Positions 51,311 through 60,338 of a stretch of DNA of 64,000 nt are shown here, one piece after another. The notes beneath the pieces were generated by a model. That model was given only the letters and a program-made list of their open reading frames with translations. It was not told where the DNA came from and searched no databases. Made by a program: the position numbers and the translations under genes. The stretch spans positions 2,695,501-2,759,500 of the forward strand of contig NZ_CP025263.1 in assembly GCF_002843605.1 (NCBI RefSeq), in the 5' to 3' direction. Within the stretch, counting starts at the first letter, position 1; every line of letters begins with the position of its first letter. The DNA comes from Pseudomonas sp. S09G 359. Lineage in GTDB: Bacteria > Pseudomonadota > Gammaproteobacteria > Pseudomonadales > Pseudomonadaceae.

Positions 51311-51614
51311 TTTGATAATCACCCGGCAGATCCAACCGTTTGTCTTCTATATAGCTCCACAAACTTGAATTTCTTGCTATAAACGCACTCCGATAACCAT
51401 TCGCCAAGCCCGTCCTGGTGCCTTTTGGGGTTATATCGGAAAAAATGCCTGTCTTTTCAGTTGCTGCGCCCTCAAGTCGGCCTTAGACTGCCGCCCCTCG
51501 TAAATTGAGTGCCGGGTGGCGCTTGGAATGGACGGCGCCTTTCCGAGACCTGCAGAGGTCGGCCGGAACGCTCCCTTATTCGCCTTAATGCACGTATTTT
51601 TTATAGAGAAATCA

Positions 51615-52019
51615 ATGACAAAGGAAAAGTTGCTGGCCATGCCGGCGGATGACTACATGAATGCCGAACAGCACGCTTTTTTTGAGCAGCTGCTGCAAGA
51701 CATGAAAGTGGAACACCATGAGCGCATTGAACAGAACCGTATCGCCATTGAAAGCCTGGACACCCCGGCTGACCCGGCCGACGCCGCTTCCGTTGAAGAA
51801 GAGCGTACCTGGCTGGTGAACGCCATCGACCGCGACCAGCGCATGCTGCCGCAGCTCGAACGTGCACTGGAACGCATCAAGGAAGACTCCTTTGGCTGGT
51901 GCGACGACAGCGGCGAGCCTATCGGCCTCAAGCGCCTGCTGATCAGCCCGACCACCAAATACTGCATCGAAGCGCAAGAGCGCCACGAGCAGATCGACAA
52001 GCACCAGCGCCAAGCCTGA
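51615..52019 (+). CDS. DksA2-like transcription factor with incomplete zinc finger
   Basis: 134 residues from the ATG at 51615. A coiled-coil region (about 25-90) is followed by a C4-type finger position that keeps only Cys96 and Cys117; the other two are Ser99 (WCDDSG) and Ala120 (YCIEAQER). This is the pattern of the zinc-independent DksA2 of Pseudomonas aeruginosa, also a protein of this size. Such proteins act in the RNA-polymerase secondary channel together with ppGpp. The unusual long 5' leader may carry regulation by zinc, but I see no clear Zur site. Confidence 0.82.
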   Translation: MTKEKLLAMPADDYMNAEQHAFFEQLLQDMKVEHHERIEQNRIAIESLDTPADPADAASVEEERTWLVNAIDRDQRMLPQLERALERIKEDSFGWCDDSGEPIGLKRLLISPTTKYCIEAQERHEQIDKHQRQA

Positions 52020-52030
52020 TGCGCTGAAGC

Positions 52031-52056
52031 TGGGGCGCCGCGCATTCGGCGCCCCA
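52031..52056 (+). terminator. Terminator-like hairpin after the DksA2-like gene
   Basis: Perfect 10-bp stem TGGGGCGCCG/CGGCGCCCCA with a 6-base loop, 11 bases after the stop codon. There is no T tract, so it may only be an mRNA-stabilising hairpin. Confidence 0.5.
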
Positions 52057-52182
52057 GGGATATGCCCCGTTACACCCCGTCTATTGATCTGCTGCAAGCC
52101 ACCCCACTAAAGGCCCATGGATAATGGCCCGATAGTGGCGTTTAATGCAGCGACAATAATGACAAGCAGTGGGGTGACGAAG

Positions 52183-53799
52183 ATGGCTGGAGACGGATCT
52201 CTGATGGGCGCAGCAGTGCCACCGCAACCGGTGGTGCGCGGGTTGCCCGGCTGGCTGACGCCGCTCATGCAGAGCATCGCCCTGGTGCTGGTACTGCTGG
52301 GCCTGGCGTTTGCCAGCCTGCCGATATACCTCTGCCTGCCGCTGGCCTTGCTGGTGATCTGGCTGCCCAACCTTAAACACCGCGCCCCGCGCATTGCACC
52401 GGCCGAGGCCAGTGATGCGATTGGCGAGCTGACTCGCGATCTGTCCTACACCACCAGCCACAATGCGCTCTCTGCTGCCGGCGTGGCCTTCTCGGTCAAG
52501 CAACTGGCGGCGCGCCTGCAGTCACAACTGGGCGCGGCCAAGCAGATTGTCAGCAGTGCCGAGGTGATGATCGGCACCGAGAAGATCACCTCGCAACTCA
52601 GCCGTGAGGCCCTGCAAGCGGCCAGCCAGGCGCATCGGCGCAGTACCGAAGGCCGGGAAGTGCTGGCGCAGTCGATCAGCCGTATGCATCAGCTCAGCCA
52701 GCGTGCGAATGCCAGTCGCGAGCTGATCGAAGCCTTGAGCCAGCGCAGCGAGGAAATCCAGCGGGTGACCCTGGTGATTCAGTCCATCGCCAGCCAGACC
52801 AACCTGCTGGCGCTTAACGCTGCCATTGAAGCGGCGCGCGCCGGTGAACACGGGCGTGGGTTTGCCGTGGTGGCAGATGAAGTGCGTGGGTTGGCGGGCC
52901 GCACGGCCACGGCTACCGATGAAGTCGGCGTGATGGTCGCTGATATCCAGCAACGCACCGCCCAGGTAGTGGAGCAGATTCGCCAGCTCTCGGCCGACCT
53001 GCACACCGGCGTCGAGCAGGTTGAGCATGCCGGCGAGCAACTGCAAAGCATCGCCAGCCTGGCTGCGGATGTGGAAGGCCAGGTCAATGAAATCGCCCAG
53101 GGCACCGACACCAACCGTGCCCAGCTCGACAGCCTGTTCCATGCGGTGGAGCAAATGCGCAGCGACCTGGCCGTGAGCGACCAGCAAACCCGCCAGTTGG
53201 CCGAGGCTGCCGTACAGATGGAAGGGCAGGCCGAAACCATCAGCGAGCGTCTGGCGGAAGTCGGCTTGGATGACTATCACCAGCGCGTCTACGACCTGGC
53301 GCGCGAAGGCGCGAGCCGGATCGCTGCGCAATTCGAGGCCGATGTGCAGCAAAACCGCATCAGCCTGGATGACTTGTTCAACCGCAGCTATACGCCGATC
53401 CCCAACACCCACCCAAGCAAATTCCACAGCCGTTTCGACGGCTACACCGACCAAGTGTTGCCGGCCATTCAGGAAGCGTTGCTGCCACGCCACGAAGGCC
53501 TGGTGTTCGCCATCGCCTGCACGCCCCAAGGCTATGTGCCTACGCACAACAAGGCGTTTTCCCAGGCGCTGACCGGCGACGCCCAAGTGGACGCGGTTCA
53601 AAACCGTACCAAACGTAAATTCGAAGACCGTACCGGCATCCGCTGCGGCAGCCATCAGCAAGCGGTCTTGTTGCAGACCTATACCCGTGACACCGGCGAG
53701 CTGATGCACGACCTGTCGGTGCCGATCATGGTCAACGGCCGGCATTGGGGCGGGTTGCGCCTGGGCTATAAACCGGAAGGGGCCAAGGGCGGGCGCTAG
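52183..53799 (+). CDS. Methyl-accepting chemotaxis protein with C-terminal sensor region
   Basis: About 538 residues from the ATG at 52183 (GGTGA upstream); in-frame ATGs at 52117 and 52159 would add up to 22 residues. A short N-terminus is followed by two close hydrophobic segments (about 28-66) with no periplasmic domain, then the MCP signalling hairpin ([26 protein letters not shown]). The last about 150 residues form a globular region ([53 protein letters not shown]) seen in cytosolic-sensing MCPs. The ligand is unknown. Confidence 0.85.
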   Translation: MAGDGSLMGAAVPPQPVVRGLPGWLTPLMQSIALVLVLLGLAFASLPIYLCLPLALLVIWLPNLKHRAPRIAPAEASDAIGELTRDLSYTTSHNALSAAGVAFSVKQLAARLQSQLGAAKQIVSSAEVMIGTEKITSQLSREALQAASQAHRRSTEGREVLAQSISRMHQLSQRANASRELIEALSQRSEEIQRVTLVIQSIASQTNLLALNAAIEAARAGEHGRGFAVVADEVRGLAGRTATATDEVGVMVADIQQRTAQVVEQIRQLSADLHTGVEQVEHAGEQLQSIASLAADVEGQVNEIAQGTDTNRAQLDSLFHAVEQMRSDLAVSDQQTRQLAEAAVQMEGQAETISERLAEVGLDDYHQRVYDLAREGASRIAAQFEADVQQNRISLDDLFNRSYTPIPNTHPSKFHSRFDGYTDQVLPAIQEALLPRHEGLVFAIACTPQGYVPTHNKAFSQALTGDAQVDAVQNRTKRKFEDRTGIRCGSHQQAVLLQTYTRDTGELMHDLSVPIMVNGRHWGGLRLGYKPEGAKGGR

Positions 53800-53823
53800 G
53801 GATTATTGCCGTTTATGCAATGG

Positions 53824-53846
53824 AGCTATTCCGGGGATAGCTTTTT
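53824..53846 (+). terminator. Rho-independent terminator of the chemoreceptor gene
   Basis: Stem AGCTATT/GATAGCT with a short GC loop, followed by a run of five T residues, about 25 bases after the stop codon. Confidence 0.75.
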
Positions 53847-53868
53847 CTAACTGGAGGAAAACCGTAGC

Positions 53869-53901
53869 ATGGCCAACATTGTTAGCCAGCTAACTAATGT
53901 T
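53869..53901. promoter_or_regulatory. Palindrome ATTGTTAG-CCAG-CTAACTAAT over a possible start codon
   Basis: AACATTGTTAG and CTAACTAATGTT form an interrupted palindrome 14 bases upstream of the ATG at 53915. It also overlaps an alternative ATG at 53869 that has a better GGAGG Shine-Dalgarno and opens a 47-residue frame. The overlap suggests regulated initiation or an operator site. Confidence 0.4.
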
Positions 53902-53914
53902 ACGGAGAAGCTCC

Positions 53915-54118
53915 ATGCAAACCAAAGTCGATGTCGCCGTGATGATTGGCAGTGGCGTCCCACCAACCCTGCGTGCATTGGGCCAGCGAGCCTGTTGGGT
54001 GGTGCTGCTCAACGGTGAGCAGCGCGGCACTGCGTTCGCCAGCCGCGATGAGGCTGAGGAATGCAGGGCTGCCTGGCAGGCACTGTTGCGTCTGGAGCGT
54101 TCAGACAGCCTGCATTGA
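53915..54118 (+). CDS. Conserved small protein of unknown function (67 residues)
   Basis: ATG at 53915 with GGAG upstream. 67 residues (CWVVLLNGEQRGTAFASRDEAEECRAAWQALLRLE), soluble and probably mostly helical. I recognise no family with confidence. It sits behind a terminator, with a palindrome just upstream. Confidence 0.5.
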   Translation: MQTKVDVAVMIGSGVPPTLRALGQRACWVVLLNGEQRGTAFASRDEAEECRAAWQALLRLERSDSLH

Positions 54119-54125
54119 TGGGGGC

Positions 54126-54362
54126 TCAGTGCGGCTGATGCAGGCGTTGGTTCAGCTCATCCACCGCCATTGCCCAGTCCGCGTCGTCGCGAAGCTCTTC
54201 CTTGAGGAACTGGGCTTGCTGGGGTGACCAGAAGGGCGCATCGATCAGCTTCACGTCTTCCGGCAGAGGATGCGCGACAATAAACGCATCGATGGCTTCC
54301 GGGGATGAATCCAGGCCCAATTGTTCGAACAGGGTTTCCAGGGTAGGGATTGGCGCGTCCAT
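54126..54362 (-). CDS. DUF2789-family protein
   Basis: 78 residues from the ATG at 54362 (GGAG upstream); 54374 is an alternative. The pattern TLETLFEQLGLDSSPEAIDAFIVAHPLPEDVKLIDAPFWSPQQAQFLKEELRDDADWAMAVDELN matches the DUF2789 family, short soluble proteins of unknown function in Pseudomonas. Confidence 0.8.
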   Translation of the reverse strand: MDAPIPTLETLFEQLGLDSSPEAIDAFIVAHPLPEDVKLIDAPFWSPQQAQFLKEELRDDADWAMAVDELNQRLHQPH

Positions 54363-54435
54363 ATCGTTCTCCATGCAAGGGTGTGGGCGTTATGCATGGG
54401 AGGCTTGTGACGCGGCATAGTTCTGTTGGAAGTCT

Positions 54436-54666
54436 TCAGGCGTTCAGTGCGCCTGCATCCACGGCGCTTTTAAGGGCCTGGGCGGCCTCTTTTCCGGCGA
54501 TGGCGGCGGCTTCGACAGTTTTGAACCAGCGATCTTTTTCCACTTGGTGCGTGGTGATGGTGTTCAGCGGTGGCTTGGCCCGCATCACGATAACTGCCTG
54601 GAATTCGCCTTCAACCTCTCTTGCGTCGCCATGGATGAAAAATTCGCCGATATCAAATTCCGTCAC
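54436..54666 (-). CDS. Hypothetical protein
   Basis: About 76 residues from a GTG at 54666 with GGGAAGG upstream; a longer frame starts at GTG 54720. Soluble, no motif known to me (EFFIHGDAREVEGEFQAVIVMRAK). Moderate evidence for a real gene from coding bias and Shine-Dalgarno. Confidence 0.5.
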   Translation of the reverse strand: MTEFDIGEFFIHGDAREVEGEFQAVIVMRAKPPLNTITTHQVEKDRWFKTVEAAAIAGKEAAQALKSAVDAGALNA

Positions 54667-54776
54667 GTAGAGCCTTCCCTTGGAGATAACTGCACTGGTA
54701 GAAACCTGGGCCAAAGGCACAAACTTCAGTGGACGGGCCAGTATGGCAGTTGTTGCGGGTCGGCGGCGCAGTAAAG

Positions 54777-55052
54777 TTATCGGGGTGACGAAACGATTCC
54801 ACCGTGAGGTTCATGCAGGCTGGCTTCGAGTTTTTTTGCCAATTCACAGGCCTGGATGTGGTCACTGCGAAAGCCTTTGATTCGGCCGCTGAGCACTTCA
54901 CGAATATGGAAAAAGTTTCTGCCGGCAGGTACGACTTGGTAAAGAACCGAATCCTGGCACCCATCGTTGCCCTGCAAAGGGTAGTATTGAGCCTCGTGCT
55001 GAATTGATGAGCGAGTGTGCGAAGGCATAGCGTGGTAGTGCGGTCGTTGCAT
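54777..55052 (-). CDS. Hypothetical small protein
   Basis: 91 residues with a strong Shine-Dalgarno (AAAGGAGCAGGCC before the ATG at 55052). The N-terminal half is His/Tyr-rich, the C-terminal half helical (GRIKGFRSDHIQACELAKKLEASLHE). Unknown function. Confidence 0.6.
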   Translation of the reverse strand: MQRPHYHAMPSHTRSSIQHEAQYYPLQGNDGCQDSVLYQVVPAGRNFFHIREVLSGRIKGFRSDHIQACELAKKLEASLHEPHGGIVSSPR

Positions 55053-55449
55053 GGCCTGCTCCTTTCGATCTATCCGGTTGACCCATCTGTAGCGTTTTGA
55101 GTAGTTTTGACCTGTGTAGCTGTTTTAGTATTGTCGTCGGCAGCCGACGCCTGGTTCCATGAGCGTGTATTTGTTTTTGTGTTGATGTCGGAAAACTGCA
55201 TTTTTAATTGGGTTATTCTCTGAAGTTGGTCGGCCCGTATTCTCGGACCGTTGAACCTGTGATCTCCTGTGATGCCTGATGACCTTGCACAAGGTCCATC
55301 GCGTACACCTGTACTAGTCTTATGGCGCGACAGTGGGATCTCCTTCAGTTTTTTTTTCAGAAATACGCTGTGTGCTCGTGCCGTGATGGCCGGTTTTTTG
55401 TGCTGCCCGCGTTGGCGGGTGGCGCCTTTTTCGATGTGGGGGCGTTTCC
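55053..55449. other. Intergenic region with a palindrome
   Basis: About 400 bases without a supported gene; an AT-richer stretch with GACCTTGCACAAGGTC (55281-55296) as a perfect 16-bp palindrome, which could be an operator of the downstream gene. Short open frames in this region do not look coding. Confidence 0.45.
55281..55296. promoter_or_regulatory. 16-bp perfect palindrome GACCTTGCACAAGGTC
   Basis: Perfect dyad with a 2-base centre about 170 bases upstream of the gene at 55450. Resembles MerR-like operators by symmetry only; no adjacent MerR gene. Confidence 0.35.
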
Positions 55450-55920
55450 TTGGCAGTCAGTAATCTGGATATGCACGCGTTGTTCGTGCTGGGTGATTTG
55501 CGCGCAAAGTTGGTAAAACTGTTTCAGTCCCGTTTTGTTTACGTCACAGAGCAGACGCCGGAAGGCATCTACATTGCCGAAATCGATACCGAGGCCGCGT
55601 TGGTGGTTGATGATAAACCCCGCCTTGAACTCAAAGTGGGTGATCATTTTCGTGCGGCGGTATTGCCCAGCCGGGAAGGCGGCAAGTTTGAATTGAAGTT
55701 CCGTGACATCAAGTTGACGGTGTATGGCTTGGGCGACTACGCGTTTGTTTCCTCGACCGAGGGCCAGGGCATTGTGTTTAAGGAAGGCCACAGCGTGATG
55801 CTGGTGTTCGCCGCCAATCAGCAACTGCAGGAAGGCCTGACCAAGACCCTCAAGGCCGTGACCGGCAAGGCCGCCAAGTGGCGCAAGGGTGAATTGGTAA
55901 CCTTCAAGGCCAGCGAGTGA
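55450..55920 (+). CDS. Conserved protein of unknown function (PilZ-like possibility)
   Basis: 156 residues from a TTG at 55450; an ATG at 55471 (MHALFVLGDLRAKLVKLF) is an equally good start. Soluble, beta-rich sequence (RFVYVTEQTPEGIYIAEIDTE, LKVGDHFRAAVLPSREGGKFELKFRDIKLTVYGLGDYAFV). The alternation of basic and polar strands is reminiscent of PilZ-type barrels, but the RxxxR/DxSxxG signatures are missing. Function unknown. Confidence 0.55.
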   Translation: MAVSNLDMHALFVLGDLRAKLVKLFQSRFVYVTEQTPEGIYIAEIDTEAALVVDDKPRLELKVGDHFRAAVLPSREGGKFELKFRDIKLTVYGLGDYAFVSSTEGQGIVFKEGHSVMLVFAANQQLQEGLTKTLKAVTGKAAKWRKGELVTFKASE

Positions 55921-56052
55921 TGCATAAACACCCGATACATTTTTATCTCCCGGAACCTCTACTACAGTTGAGTTGACTTAACTATTCAGAGGCTTCGCGC
56001 ACACGCAGCAAAGCCGTCCGCTATTGGCCGCGATATTGCGAGGTGCGCAGGC

Positions 56053-57069
56053 ATGAAACGTTTGAGAACGCTGTTGGCCGTGTCCCTGACGACCCTGGGG
56101 CTATCGGTGGCGCCGTTGCCGGCTTCGGCCGCCGAGGCCCCGATACATTTCGCCGATTTGAACTGGGAAAGCGGCAGCTTGATCACCGAAGTCTTGCGGG
56201 TGATTGTCGAGAAGGGCTACGACCTGCCCACCGACACCTTGCCTGGCACCACCATCACCCTGGAAACCGCCCTGGCCAAGAACGATATCCAGGTGATCGG
56301 CGAGGAATGGGCCGGCCGCAGCCCGGTGTGGGTCAAGGCCGAGGCCGAAGGCAAGGTGGTGGGCCTGGGCGACACGGTCAAGGGCGCCACCGAGGGCTGG
56401 TGGGTGCCGGAGTACGTGGTCAAGGGTGACCCGGCCAAAGGCATCAAGCCACTGGCCCCGGAACTCAAGAGCGTGAAGGATTTGGCGCGTTACAAGGACG
56501 TGTTCAAGGACCCGGAATCTCCAGGCAAGGGGCGTTTCCTCAACAGCCCCATCGGCTGGACCTCGGAAGTGGTCAACAAGCAGAAGCTCAAGGCCTACGG
56601 CCTGGACGACAGCTACGTGAATTTCCGCAGCGGCTCCGGTGCGGCACTGGATGCCGAAATCGCCTCATCCATCCGTCGCGGCAAGCCAGTGTTGTTCTAT
56701 TACTGGTCGCCGACTCCGTTGATGGGCCGTTACAAGCTGATCCAACTGGAGGAACCACCCTTTGATGCCGAAGCGTGGAAAACACTCACGGACGCGGACA
56801 ACCCGAATCCCAAGCCCACCCGTTCCCTGGCTTCCAAGTTGAGTATCGGGGTGTCCACGCCGTTCCAGAAGGCGCACCCGCAGATCGCCGAGTTCTTCGA
56901 GAAGGTCGAGTTTCCGATCGAGCCGCTGAACAAAGCCTTGGCCACCATGAGCGAGAACCACACCGCGCCACGGGATGTGGCGCAGGCGTTCCTCAAGGAA
57001 CACCCGCAGGTGTGGAAAGCCTGGTTGACCGAGGACGTGGCGCAGAAGGTTGAGGCGAGCTTGAAGTAG
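56053..57069 (+). CDS. Betaine/choline-type ABC transporter binding protein (ProX/OpuAC family)
   Basis: 338 residues with a signal peptide (LLAVSLTTLGLSVAPLPASAA). HFADLNWESGSLITEVLRVIVEKGYD, IQVIGEEWAGRSPVW, and the YYWSPTPLMGRYKLIQLEEPPF block are typical for the OpuAC/ProX domain that binds glycine betaine, choline or related compounds. No permease or ATPase gene is adjacent, so it is an orphan receptor here. A REPIN follows. Confidence 0.85.
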   Translation: MKRLRTLLAVSLTTLGLSVAPLPASAAEAPIHFADLNWESGSLITEVLRVIVEKGYDLPTDTLPGTTITLETALAKNDIQVIGEEWAGRSPVWVKAEAEGKVVGLGDTVKGATEGWWVPEYVVKGDPAKGIKPLAPELKSVKDLARYKDVFKDPESPGKGRFLNSPIGWTSEVVNKQKLKAYGLDDSYVNFRSGSGAALDAEIASSIRRGKPVLFYYWSPTPLMGRYKLIQLEEPPFDAEAWKTLTDADNPNPKPTRSLASKLSIGVSTPFQKAHPQIAEFFEKVEFPIEPLNKALATMSENHTAPRDVAQAFLKEHPQVWKAWLTEDVAQKVEASLK

Positions 57070-57173
57070 TGTGGGAGGGAGCTTGCTCCCGATAGCGGTG
57101 GGTCAGATAAAAATTTGTCAACTGACACACCGCCATCGGGAGCAAGTCGAATCGTCGCATCGCCCATCCCACA
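57070..57173. repeat. REPIN with a disrupted right arm
   Basis: The left arm GTGTGGGAGGGAGCTTGCTC is intact. The right arm GAGCAAG is interrupted by about 15 extra bases (TCGAATCGTCGCATCGC) before CCATCCCACA. A recent insertion or gene-conversion footprint. Confidence 0.85.
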
Positions 57174-57191
57174 TTTTATTGCATTCCAGGT

Positions 57192-59318
57192 CTAGAACCG
57201 GGTTTGCACGGCCACCTCGAATGTTCTCGGAGAACCCAGGTAATACGCTGGCGACACATGCGCAAACTCGGCATACACCTCGTTCGTCAAGTTGCGTACC
57301 CGAGCGGTGACCGAGGTATGCGCGTCAACCTTATAGCGCAGGAATGTTCCGAACAGCGTGTAGGCCGTTACCGTCTGAGTATTGGCATTGTCCGCATACA
57401 CCTGCGCCACATACCGCGCGTCCACGCCGCCTTGCCAATCCTCGGCAAAATCATAGGTCAGCCACAGGTTGCCCACGCGCTGGGGGACATTGGTCGGCGT
57501 ATTGCCCTTGCGCGAGACTACGGCGCCGCTGGCGATTTTCTCGTTGAACTCATCGTATTCGGCATCCACCCAGGCGAAGTTACCCTCCGCCAACAGCCTT
57601 GGGGTGATGCGCAATGAACTGGCCAATTCGATACCCTTGGACGACTGCGCGCCCACCGGAATACTGCTGGTGGGGTCCAATGGATCGGTGACGGCAAAGT
57701 CCTTGCGCTCGATTTTGTAGGCAGCCACCGTGGCCGAGCCGCGGCCGTCCAGATAATCGAGCTTGCTGCCCACTTCCCATTGCTTGCCGGTCGAGACATC
57801 GAACACCTGGGTAGTGCTGCTCGGTTGCTCGGCGGCCGTGCTGTATTGCACATACACATTGGCCGAGGGGATGAGCTGGTACGTCAGGCCCACGCGGCCG
57901 GTCACGGGTTCCCAGCTGCGCTTGAAGTGGCGTGGGTTGGTGGCGGTGACTACGCGATGGTTGGTCACATCCAGGTCGATGGCGTCGTAACGCAACCCGG
58001 TCAGCAACGCCAATTTATCCGTGAGGCCCAGGCGGTTCTCCACAAACAAGGCTTTGGTGGTGACCTCGTTGGTCTTGTCCTTGCCGAAGTTTTCCCGGGT
58101 TCGCGGGATGTCGTAAAAGTGGCCGGGGTCGAAGCTGTTCGGGTCCACCGTGCTGTTGCCTGGCACATTCAGCGGGGTGTTGGTGGTGCTGTTGACCTTG
58201 TACTCGAAGCCACCCGACCACGTGGTCGACAGGCCGAAGAGGCTGGCGTCATGGCGCAGCTCGAACTGATTGCCGTTCTGCTCACCCTGATGGCGCACCT
58301 GGTAGGCGGTAGAGCGGTTCACCGCGCTGTTGTTGGCGTTGTACTGGTAGGTTTCCAGGTTGCGGTAATCGCGCTGGCTGTCGAGGTGGTACAGGGTGTT
58401 TTTCAGGGTGGTGCTGTCATTAAGGCGATAGTCGATGATCGAGCGCGCCCAGATCGTGCGTTGCTCGTAGCGGCCATCGGCGACGTTGTAGTTGTTGAAA
58501 CGGTTGTGCGTGTCGATCTTCAGCTCGCCGGCCTTGGGGTTGAGCACCGGCGTGCCCCAATAGGGGCTGTCTTCATGCTCATCCTGGTATTCCAGCGCCA
58601 GGGTATGGGACAGGTTGGGGGTGAGGTCGCTGAGCAGGGAAAACGCCAGGCTCCAGGCGTCGCGCTGGTCGCGGTCGATGTAGCTGTGGTTGGTATTGCG
58701 GCTTACATCCAGGCGCGCGTAATGCTGCACGTCGGCACCGGGCTCGGTCAGGGCGTGGTTGACGCCAAAGGCCATGCCGGCCGTGTCATAACTGCCATAG
58801 GTGAGTTGACCTTCGGCGGCCTGTTCCTCGCGGGTGGCCAGCTTGGTGACGTAGTTGAGCGAGCCGCCGACGGAGCCGGCGCCGTTGATCAGGGAGGAGG
58901 GGCCGCCCACCAGTTCCACCCGGTCATAAATCCAGGCGTCCACCGGCCGGGCCAACCCCGTGGCAACGTTGATTCCGTTGAACATCTGGGTGATCTGGCT
59001 GCTGGTAAATCCGCGATACGACACAAACCCACCAAAACCCGGCGGCGCGCTGGCGTTGACGCCGGGCAGCGTGTTGGCCGCATCACGAAATGTCTTGGCG
59101 CCATGGCGCTCGATATCGTTGCGATTGGCGATGGCCACCGACGCTGGGGTTTCCCGCACGCTCAATCCCAACCGCGACGCCACACCACTGGATTGGTCAA
59201 GGGCCAGGCCCGGCTCGGCAGTTTGCTCGCCATCAATGGTGGTGGGGGCCAGTTCGATGGCCCAGGTGCAGACAGGCAGGCAGCCGAACAGGCCCGCCAA
59301 CAGGGGTAAATGTTTCAT
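57192..59318 (-). CDS. TonB-dependent receptor (possibly copper-related)
   Basis: 708 residues from the ATG at 59318. A signal peptide (LLAGLFGCLPVCTWA) is followed by a plug domain (LSVRETPASVAIANRNDIERHG, GFVSYRGFTSSQITQMFNGI, VELVGGPSSLINGAGSVGGSLN) and a barrel ending in Phe (VAVQTRF). Close to the ferrichrome/FoxA-like sequence type in the barrel, but the following DUF2946 gene is often found next to copper-linked TonB receptors. Substrate uncertain. Confidence 0.85.
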   Translation of the reverse strand: MKHLPLLAGLFGCLPVCTWAIELAPTTIDGEQTAEPGLALDQSSGVASRLGLSVRETPASVAIANRNDIERHGAKTFRDAANTLPGVNASAPPGFGGFVSYRGFTSSQITQMFNGINVATGLARPVDAWIYDRVELVGGPSSLINGAGSVGGSLNYVTKLATREEQAAEGQLTYGSYDTAGMAFGVNHALTEPGADVQHYARLDVSRNTNHSYIDRDQRDAWSLAFSLLSDLTPNLSHTLALEYQDEHEDSPYWGTPVLNPKAGELKIDTHNRFNNYNVADGRYEQRTIWARSIIDYRLNDSTTLKNTLYHLDSQRDYRNLETYQYNANNSAVNRSTAYQVRHQGEQNGNQFELRHDASLFGLSTTWSGGFEYKVNSTTNTPLNVPGNSTVDPNSFDPGHFYDIPRTRENFGKDKTNEVTTKALFVENRLGLTDKLALLTGLRYDAIDLDVTNHRVVTATNPRHFKRSWEPVTGRVGLTYQLIPSANVYVQYSTAAEQPSSTTQVFDVSTGKQWEVGSKLDYLDGRGSATVAAYKIERKDFAVTDPLDPTSSIPVGAQSSKGIELASSLRITPRLLAEGNFAWVDAEYDEFNEKIASGAVVSRKGNTPTNVPQRVGNLWLTYDFAEDWQGGVDARYVAQVYADNANTQTVTAYTLFGTFLRYKVDAHTSVTARVRNLTNEVYAEFAHVSPAYYLGSPRTFEVAVQTRF

Positions 59319-59411
59319 GGTTGAATCCTGAAAAACTTGGCTTGAAACAACGCACGGCCGCCGTACTTCCTCGCGGAAACGGTGGTCGGTGCAGATCAAA
59401 AAGCGCAGGGA

Positions 59412-59801
59412 TCAGGCAAAAGCGGGCGGCGCACGTGGATGGGCCGTGGGCCAGGTGAGCCGGGCGGGGATGTCAGCGGCGGCGACAACTGCCGGTGGCG
59501 GTGCATGCGGTTGCGGCAGTACCGCCACATTCAGGCTGGAATTGAGCGCCGGGCCCATGCCGCCGGTGGAGCACAGCGGGCAGCCGAACGCTTTGGCCAG
59601 GGTGGGCAGGTTCTCGTCGCTGGAGTTGGACGGTGTGGGCGCCTGGGTGCGCGGGTCCACGGTACAGAACTGCCCGCCGATGCCGTTGAGCTGCATCCCC
59701 ACCATCTGCCCATGTCCAATACTGCAAGCGAACACATTGAACAGGACGCAGCAATAAAGCATCCAGGCAATGAGCGAGCGGTCGGCACGGGCGATTTTCA
59801 T
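59412..59801 (-). CDS. DUF2946-family Cys/His-rich protein
   Basis: 129 residues from the ATG at 59801; upstream in-frame ATG at 59843 is also possible. It begins with a hydrophobic segment (IAWMLYCCVLFNVFACSIGHG), continues with QFCTVD and FGCPLCSTGG (CxxC), and ends His/Pro-rich. Members lie with copper-responsive TonB receptors. It lies 93 bases upstream of the receptor, on the same strand. Role unknown; metal binding is an inference. Confidence 0.72.
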   Translation of the reverse strand: MKIARADRSLIAWMLYCCVLFNVFACSIGHGQMVGMQLNGIGGQFCTVDPRTQAPTPSNSSDENLPTLAKAFGCPLCSTGGMGPALNSSLNVAVLPQPHAPPPAVVAAADIPARLTWPTAHPRAPPAFA

Positions 59802-59894
59802 GGGGCGGCACTTTACCATCAGCCGCCGACGAAATGCCTGCAAAAAATCTCAGGGCGACTATCCTGTTTCGCACCTTTTCAGGGAGAACCAGCC

Positions 59895-60332
59895 ATGAGC
59901 TTTGTCATCGCACGATGGATCGTCGGGGTGTTTACCTGCATCAGCATGGTGCACCTGTACTGGGCCGCCGGCGGCAAACTCGGCAGCCTCGCCGCCATCC
60001 CCCAACTGCCCGGCGAATTCGCCAGCGGGCCACGCCCGGCGTTCAAACCCTCGGCGTTGGGCACCTTCCTCGTGGCCATGGGCCTGGTCGCGATTGCGCT
60101 GCTGGTGTGCCTGCGGGCAGGGTTGTACTTTTCGGCAGTGTCCCATGGCGCGTTGCAATGGGGGATCAGCGCGATTGCCGTGGTGATGTTTGCCAGGGCG
60201 ATTGGCGATTCGGAGTTGGTGGGGTTTTTCAAGAAGGTCAGCGGGTCGCGGTTTGCGAGGTTGGATACGTGGTTTTATTCGCCGTTGTGTTTGGTGTTGG
60301 GGGTGGGGTTGTTGGTGGTGGCGTGGGGGTGA
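59895..60332 (+). CDS. DUF3995-family membrane protein
   Basis: 145 residues with four predicted membrane helices (ARWIVGVFTCISMVHLYWA, ALGTFLVAMGLVAIALLVCL, ALQWGISAIAVVMFARAI, PLCLVLGVGLLVVAW). AGG GAG Shine-Dalgarno upstream of the ATG at 59895. Family of unknown function. Divergent from the DUF2946 gene. Confidence 0.8.
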   Translation: MSFVIARWIVGVFTCISMVHLYWAAGGKLGSLAAIPQLPGEFASGPRPAFKPSALGTFLVAMGLVAIALLVCLRAGLYFSAVSHGALQWGISAIAVVMFARAIGDSELVGFFKKVSGSRFARLDTWFYSPLCLVLGVGLLVVAWG

Positions 60333-60338
60333 GGGGGG

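Noticed and set aside
57780..59309. 509-codon + strand frame opposite the TonB receptor
   Set aside because: The - strand frame encodes a typical receptor; the + frame is a codon-bias shadow.
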